Positions 41,946 through 46,528 of a DNA stretch of 46,528 nt are shown piece by piece. Made by a program: the position numbers and the translations under genes. Source of the stretch: CAKZQX01 sp034437035 (lineage in GTDB: Bacteria; Chloroflexota; Chloroflexia; Chloroflexales; Chloroflexaceae); NCBI GenBank assembly GCA_034437035.1, contig DAOTUI010000082.1, forward strand, positions 1 through 46,528, written 5' to 3'. The notes under the pieces were generated by a model. It was not told where the DNA came from. It saw nothing but the letters and a program-made list of their open reading frames with translations, and ran no database searches. Numbering within the stretch: position 1 is the stretch's first letter; each line of letters begins with the position of its first letter.

Positions 41946-42722
41946 GGACCGTCCAGAGTTAGCGACGATAGATGCTACCGATCTGGAAGCGGTGCTGCGG
42001 CCGGCGCGTGAACAACCTGGGGCCACCGTTCGGTAGGATGGTTGCACACCCGGTACTGCTAAATTTCTTACACTTTGTAGTAGGCTCTGTTTGGGAAAAC
42101 CTGCCTGATCCAGCATGCGGCCGGTTCGCCGGCCGGTTATCTATGCCTTCAGTCTTCGCCGTCCACTTCCTCCGGATGCCATTCCTACGCGATATTGTGG
42201 TAGTACCCAGCGTACTGGTTAATGGTACCATAACTATTGACAAGACCTCACCCCCTGTGCTACTATTCGGAAGTATATATTTCGTTTATGTAAATTTAGT
42301 ACAGATTATCTAGTAGCTGTTTTGCCTTAACAGAACAAAAGAAATGCCGGACAGTTTTCTAAGAGGACCGCATCCCATGATCGGGGAATTTGTGGTAAAA
42401 TTGCTCCCAATGTGTAAACCGAATTAGAGCGATGCGCACAAGCGGAGGATCATCTCCGGCGCTTATCACACCAGGTCAGCCTCAGTAACACCTGTCACAC
42501 ATACTGCATCCCGGCTCCTCACTCAACGCCTTATCACACCGATACAACGGGGATGCAGTCCGCAAAGCGCGGTTGGTGGCGGTGCCGGTATCCAGGCGGT
42601 TGTTCCGAATCAGGTGGTACGTTTCGCTTGCCGACGCCTGTTACTCGTGTTAAAATAGAACAGAAGTTCTGTAATTCAGGTCACGCGCCAGACAGGGGTA
42701 GTCCCCGGAGCCAGTTTCGAAT
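41946..42722. other. Gene-poor stretch
   Basis: About 780 bp without a supportable gene. It includes GGCTCTGTTTGGGAAAACC (about 42085-42103), which resembles the end of some insertion sequences, a TTGACA-N18-TACTAT promoter-like site at 42239-42268 with no gene close downstream, and an AT-rich part around 42270-42360. The left part could be more of the decayed regulator. Confidence 0.5.
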
Positions 42723-43403
42723 GTGGCAATTCGCATATATATTTTTGTAGTTGTATTCATAGGTGCAGCGTTGATGCTGACTGGTTGTGCCGAACCACTC
42801 CAGACAGGTCGTCCACCGACGCTTGAACCCTCTCCATCGTTGCCAGGGCCAGATATGATATCCCCGGCAACATCTATGAGTCCCACCCCTGAAATCGCTG
42901 ACGTGACCCCATCGGTTACGGAACTGCCGGCGACTTCGCCACCCTCGCCCGCTTCCGAGAGTCCAACCATACCGCTTACCGAGACAGCGGAGTTAGCGCC
43001 AACCGCCGGCCCTGAACCTGAGTTGACCATCGTACCGCCAACATTGCCCCGGCTGACGAATGAGGAGCGCTGGCGTGCACAGCAGGCCAATCGCGAGGTC
43101 TTTGCAGCCCCGCAAGCCTATACGACTTCCGGTAGCCGGCTCTGGTGGTATGACCCGATAAATCAGCAGCATGTTGTGCTGGGGAATTTCTCTGGGCCCT
43201 TTGTTGCACAGGCCCGGTTTCAACTGGTTGGTCAGGGAGGAGTTGCCGCCCTGGAAGTGCCCTATCAGATCAATGAAAGTTATGGGTTGACGGCTCTGTC
43301 GCCGGCACTGGTTCAAAGATTACGCGATGCCGGGTATGAAGACTGGGTCGAAACATATGTCATTCTCTCGCCCGATGTTCAGCCAGTTGATGCGCAGGAG
43401 TAA
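42723..43403 (+). CDS. Lipoprotein, function unknown
   Basis: 226 residues from GTG 42723. Signal peptide and lipobox (FIGAALMLTGCAEPL) give a lipid anchor; then a low-complexity Pro/Ser/Thr/Glu-rich segment to about residue 105. The C-terminal part (about residues 115-226) is compact (RLWWYDPINQQHVVLGNFSG, FQLVGQGGVAALEVPYQI) and may be a small beta-rich domain. I do not recognise the family. The upstream region holds no clear promoter. It is followed by a 220-bp gap with an operator-like repeat. Confidence 0.8.
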   Translation: MAIRIYIFVVVFIGAALMLTGCAEPLQTGRPPTLEPSPSLPGPDMISPATSMSPTPEIADVTPSVTELPATSPPSPASESPTIPLTETAELAPTAGPEPELTIVPPTLPRLTNEERWRAQQANREVFAAPQAYTTSGSRLWWYDPINQQHVVLGNFSGPFVAQARFQLVGQGGVAALEVPYQINESYGLTALSPALVQRLRDAGYEDWVETYVILSPDVQPVDAQE

Positions 43404-43582
43404 ACACTGGACTGTCATCCTGTGTTAATCCGATCTGTGAAAAACATCGGGGCGGTTGAGTTTATAAGCAAGTTATGCTAACACAGAGATCGCTGATGCT
43501 GACTTTTAGTGCCGCAAGCAGGTTCATGAAAGCGCAGGTTTATTCATCAGCGTGTTACGTAGTCGTTCTACATTGTTGTCGT

Positions 43583-43605
43583 CGGTATAGTCACAGATTA
43601 TACCG
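43583..43605. promoter_or_regulatory. Operator-like inverted repeat
   Basis: CGGTATA (43583-43589) and TATACCG (43599-43605) form a perfect 7-bp inverted repeat with a 9-base centre. It lies 22 bases before the GTG start of the next gene, where a regulator could bind or where the leader could form a hairpin. The flanking TATAGT may also be a -10 element. Confidence 0.35.
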
Positions 43606-43626
43606 CATCCAGAAAGGTGGCACCAC

Positions 43627-44712
43627 GTGAGCAGTCGCTATCTCGACATGGTACGAGGACAACGACGCCGGAGTAGTGGGGTGCAGTTTACCGCGAAAAC
43701 GTTGCTGGCCCTGTTGGCCTTTATTGCTATGGGCGGCTCGGCCGTCTACTGGTGGGGCGTTCAGAGCCAACTGACCGATAATCCGGTTGTGGCCGGCGCA
43801 TTTACGGCGATCCTGGTCCTTGCCCCCCCCAGTTTGACTTCATTCTTGATTCCGTGGTCACCTGGTGGGATGCTGCTACAGAAGATTAACGCAAAGACCT
43901 GGGGGTATGCCGTGATTATCGGCGCGTCCCTCTATTTGCTCTACTACTCATTCGAGATCCAGTATAGTTGGTGGGCTGCGCAGCCAACGGTTGCCGACAC
44001 CGGGTTGATTTTGCAGCAGGTTATTATCGGCATCATCGGCTTTATCCTGATCCCGGCACTGCTCTGGACACCGGTGACGACGGATGAACTGGTTGAGCAG
44101 GTGCGGCAGGCGCATCTGGTGAAGCGCTATGAACTGCAAACGCAGGCCGATATTGCGATCCTGCGCAGTACGCTGCTGCATGCTCAGGAGAAAGCCCTGG
44201 TCGGCTTTGCCAACCTGACCGTTGGTGAGCGGGCTGAACTCGCCGCGGTCATGCAGGGGCTCGTGACCGGCATTGACCAGACCCTCCGGGAAATCGGGCA
44301 GAGTGTTAAAACGGTTAGTGGCGCGACGATTCCCTTCCATAGCTTGAATGATAATGAGGAGATCCAGAAGTATCTCGATTATGTCCATGACAGCCTGACC
44401 AGCGGTGAAGCCTGGGACGATGTAGCGCGCCTGCCGGAGCGGCGCGGCGGTTCGACGCGCGTGCCGGCATTGCGGGAGCATAACGACGAGGCCATGCTGG
44501 AGGAGATGATGCATAGCCGGGTACCGGCTGTCACGCAACCTGCGCGCCGACGCGATATGGAGTTTGACGATCTGCAAGATTTCTCGCCGGGTCAACTGCG
44601 CGAAGAGTATGAGGATGTGCGGCGTATGTCGTCGAATATGCGCGCCACGGCTGCACAACGCCGCCAACTGCGGGCCAGTCGGAACCGCCGGAAGTCATAT
44701 TCAGACGAATGA
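43627..44712 (+). CDS. Membrane protein with long hydrophilic C-terminal part
   Basis: 361 residues from GTG 43627, with AAAGGTGG upstream. Four membrane helices fill the first 170 residues (for example LLALLAFIAMGGSAVYWW, AFTAILVLAPPSLTSFLI, VIIGASLYLLYYSF, VIIGIIGFILIPALLW). The rest is cytosolic, helical and charged, perhaps coiled coil (VEQVRQAHLVKRYELQTQAD), and ends in a basic tail (QRRQLRASRNRRKSYS). I do not recognise the family. It is the first gene of a tight cluster with the small gene at 44740 and nadD at 44995. Confidence 0.85.
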   Translation: MSSRYLDMVRGQRRRSSGVQFTAKTLLALLAFIAMGGSAVYWWGVQSQLTDNPVVAGAFTAILVLAPPSLTSFLIPWSPGGMLLQKINAKTWGYAVIIGASLYLLYYSFEIQYSWWAAQPTVADTGLILQQVIIGIIGFILIPALLWTPVTTDELVEQVRQAHLVKRYELQTQADIAILRSTLLHAQEKALVGFANLTVGERAELAAVMQGLVTGIDQTLREIGQSVKTVSGATIPFHSLNDNEEIQKYLDYVHDSLTSGEAWDDVARLPERRGGSTRVPALREHNDEAMLEEMMHSRVPAVTQPARRRDMEFDDLQDFSPGQLREEYEDVRRMSSNMRATAAQRRQLRASRNRRKSYSDE

Positions 44713-44739
44713 TCGCACAAACGGTGAGGATGAGGCTTT

Positions 44740-44991
44740 ATGCGCGGGTATCACTATAGCACAACAAAACAACTTCCAGAACGCATGCTCTTTGAACTAG
44801 CGGATCTGCTGGCGCTGCAACTCCACGAGCGCCTGGGTGCGCGGGTCTATATGCTCCCCCGGAGCGATGTGACGGAACTGATTATGCCATTCATTGATGA
44901 TCTGACATTTGAAGATCAGCGTACCGTCGCCTGGATGATCTGGCATCTCTTTCAGGATGCGTTAGAACTGGAACTCGAAGACGAGCGTTAA
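44740..44991 (+). CDS. Small acidic hypothetical protein
   Basis: 83 residues, starting MRGYHYSTTKQLPERMLFEL and ending ELELEDER. Mostly helical and acidic at the end; no signal or membrane helix. GTGAGGATGAGGCTTT precedes the ATG with GAGG well placed. It lies 27 bp after the membrane protein and 3 bp before nadD, so all three are almost surely one operon. Function unknown. Confidence 0.8.
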   Translation: MRGYHYSTTKQLPERMLFELADLLALQLHERLGARVYMLPRSDVTELIMPFIDDLTFEDQRTVAWMIWHLFQDALELELEDER

Positions 44992-44994
44992 GCT

Positions 44995-45597
44995 ATGCAG
45001 CGTATCGGTATTCTTGGTGGGACATTTGACCCGATTCACTATGGACATCTGGTCATTGCGGCGGAAGTGCGCTGGGCACTCGGGTTAGAGCAGATCTATG
45101 TTGTACCGGCGGCCCAGCAGCCCTTCAAGCAGGGGCAGCAGCGTGCCAACCCAGCGCAACGCATGGAAATGGTCCAGCATGCCTGCGCCGGCAATTCTGT
45201 GCTGGTTCCCTCCGATGTTGAGCTTCGGCGCACGCCTCCCTCGTATACCATTGATACGTTGCAGGAGTTTCGTAATCGATTAGGCACTGGTGCTACGATC
45301 TGGTTTGTCGTGGGGGGAGATGCGCTGGAGTCGCTGCCACACTGGCATGCGTCCGCGGAGATTATTTCGCTGGCGCGCCTCGCGGCAGTGGGTCGCCCCG
45401 GTTCTGCGCCGGATCTCGCCAAACTTGATGCGGCCCTGCCGGGGCTGGCAGATGCTACCGACATGGTCACCGGGCCACAACTGGATATTTCCAGCACTGC
45501 GCTACGCCGGCGTGTTGCCGCCGGGCAACCGATACGCTACCAGGTACCGGAGACAGTACTGACCTACATTGTCGAACAGCGGCTCTACCAGACGTAG
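44995..45597 (+). CDS. nadD: Nicotinate-nucleotide adenylyltransferase
   Basis: 200 residues. It joins nicotinate mononucleotide and ATP to make deamido-NAD in NAD synthesis. The nucleotidyltransferase motif is at the start (IGILGGTFDPIHYGHLVIA, with the H-x-G-H-like signature), followed by VPAAQQPFK, WFVVGGDALESLPHWH and the C-terminal LDISSTALRRRVAAG, which includes the I-S-S-T-x-x-R signature. Length and motifs are normal. The start lies 3 bp after the small acidic gene. It is the last gene of its operon; the next gene is convergent. Confidence 0.97.
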   Translation: MQRIGILGGTFDPIHYGHLVIAAEVRWALGLEQIYVVPAAQQPFKQGQQRANPAQRMEMVQHACAGNSVLVPSDVELRRTPPSYTIDTLQEFRNRLGTGATIWFVVGGDALESLPHWHASAEIISLARLAAVGRPGSAPDLAKLDAALPGLADATDMVTGPQLDISSTALRRRVAAGQPIRYQVPETVLTYIVEQRLYQT

Positions 45598-45653
45598 CGC
45601 CGCTGTTTGCTTCCGTTTGCTTCTTTTCGTAGTCGCACAGACAGACAGGTGCC

Positions 45654-46244
45654 TCAGGCCGTTCTCTGTCCCCGGCCTAGATAGATCCCCAGGCCGATCA
45701 GCAGCACGGGTAGCCAGACCAGTCCACCGGCGAAGAAGGCCGGCAGATTCGTCGCGGCAACGATGATTCCAACCGCAAACAGCGGGACTGCCGGGTAGAT
45801 CGGCCAGTGGCTGCGCAGATTGAACATGGCACGTCCCACAAACATGATCCCCAGAAAGCCCAGCGCCAGCCCCCAGAGTACCGATACTCCCTCGGTAACG
45901 TCGGCAAATGTCACGCCAACACTCAGGCCGGCCAGGATACATCCGGGAATCACCAGCCCAAAAACACGCTTCCAGAAGGCAAAGAAAAGAAAACAGCCGG
46001 CAATGGTCAGCAGCACCATGCCGCCTTCAAACTCCAGATGCAGCGGGGCAAAGCGGCCCAGCAGCAACAGCACGCCCATGCCAATCAGCGCCGACGCTGC
46101 GAGATTATTGCGACCCTGCGGATGGGCGGGAGTGAGTGTATCTCCCTGGGGCATAGAAGGGAGCCGCTGCGTCTGCTGTCCGGCGGATGAACGCTCCACC
46201 TGCCGGGCATGTTCGCTATCCTGCTCGGTATACTCGGATTGCAT
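45654..46244 (-). CDS. Multi-helix membrane protein (DUF5668/LiaF-like)
   Basis: 196 residues from ATG 46244, preceded by AGGAGGATTT. A hydrophilic N-terminus of about 60 residues is followed by membrane helices (ASALIGMGVLLLLGRF, MVLLTIAGCFLFFAFW, LVIPGCILAGLSVGVTF, WGLALGFLGIMFVGRAM, YPAVPLFAVGIIVAATN, LPVLLIGLGIYLG). The pattern of short paired helices resembles the LiaF transmembrane or DUF5668 group, often in envelope stress. No partner gene is near. It is monocistronic, with a hairpin element just upstream. Confidence 0.8.
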   Translation of the reverse strand: MQSEYTEQDSEHARQVERSSAGQQTQRLPSMPQGDTLTPAHPQGRNNLAASALIGMGVLLLLGRFAPLHLEFEGGMVLLTIAGCFLFFAFWKRVFGLVIPGCILAGLSVGVTFADVTEGVSVLWGLALGFLGIMFVGRAMFNLRSHWPIYPAVPLFAVGIIVAATNLPAFFAGGLVWLPVLLIGLGIYLGRGQRTA

Positions 46245-46351
46245 AAATCCTCCTTCGCTGGAACATATGCACATGCTTTAACTGTGTCCATTTGACGTAT
46301 GCGGGTTGCGAGTGGTTGCGGCCGGCAGCATGTATCTGAACAACATTATTT

Positions 46352-46528
46352 ACAGGAGTTACGCGGTCGGTTCCAAACCCAGGCGTCTGCCTGGACAACC
46401 GGCACGATGCGCCTCCGGCAGGGTGGAACATGACATTCTTTTTCCGAAACATGTGGCTCGGAGAGCCACATGTTTCGGAAAAAGACAAAACAGTACCATG
46501 CTGCCGCAGGCGAAATACGCCGTTATCG
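46352..46528 (+). repeat. Hairpin-bearing dispersed element, copy 10 (cut by window end)
   Basis: Outer end ACAGGAGTTACGCGGTCGG, left arm GCGCCTCCGGCAGGGTGGAA, a perfect 22-bp hairpin at 46438-46484 (loop GGA, tip GTGGCTC, outermost CTTTTTCCGAAAC), and right arm AGTACCATGCTGCCGCAGG running to the window end. The outer right end is outside. Confidence 0.9.

Overview
The window is high in GC (about 60% by eye) and looks like a chromosome segment from a filamentous Chloroflexota (Chloroflexia, Roseiflexus/Chloroflexus-like). That assignment is an inference. It rests on the gene mix (F420-type luciferase-like oxidoreductase, SNF2/SWIM pair, WER-GG-FG surface repeats, TP-rich lipoproteins, an LPxT-like wall anchor, large PAS/GAF histidine kinases) and on abundant small dispersed repeats. 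No rRNA, tRNA, transposase or cas gene was seen.

Layout. 1-1770: AT-rich leader and a CRISPR array of 23 identical 37-bp repeats. 1851-5797 (minus): a SWIM zinc-finger protein and an SNF2 helicase in one operon. 6094-6456: a small lipoprotein. 6555-14163 (minus): a nuoA-H-J-K-L-M-N operon that encodes only membrane-arm subunits of complex I, with none of B, C, D, E, F, G or I. Several subunits are unusual: NuoH lacks the quinone-loop and acidic motifs, NuoN has Q and E where E and K are expected, NuoJ carries a histidine-rich loop, and NuoL carries a tandem repeat. 14623-18312: a PAS/GAF histidine kinase split by one in-frame TAG. 18417-25964: an F420-type oxidoreductase, a Ser/Thr kinase, an FAD oxidoreductase, a conserved-looking unknown and a membrane-anchored glucosaminidase. 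26968-34287: a small unknown, trpC, a two-RCK membrane protein, trpD, a secreted PQQ-type sugar dehydrogenase and a sirtuin. 34752-39374: an S41 protease, a class B penicillin-binding protein and a histidine kinase-like ATPase. 39600-46244: small proteins, a DUF4397 surface protein, a patch of decayed gene fragments (41482-42000), a lipoprotein, a three-gene group ending in nadD, and a membrane protein.

The strongest non-coding signal is a family of about 200-bp elements, eight with conserved flanks plus two hairpin-only relatives. Each carries a near-perfect 20-22 bp hairpin with a short loop. The flanking arms are conserved (TTCGCCTSCGGCAG and its complement, with outer TTACGCGGT-like ends), while the stem sequence differs from copy to copy and keeps its pairing. 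They sit between genes, including inside the nuo operon and between trk and trpC. A second, separate MITE-like repeat of about 140 bp occurs twice in opposite orientation (14327-14462 and 39981-40121).

How the genes fit together: the nuo block is a translationally coupled membrane module whose partner is unknown. trpD and trpC are the tryptophan pathway genes, separated here by a RCK protein. The S41 protease, penicillin-binding protein and glucosaminidase act on the cell envelope. nadD makes NAD, which the sirtuin consumes, but the two are not neighbours.
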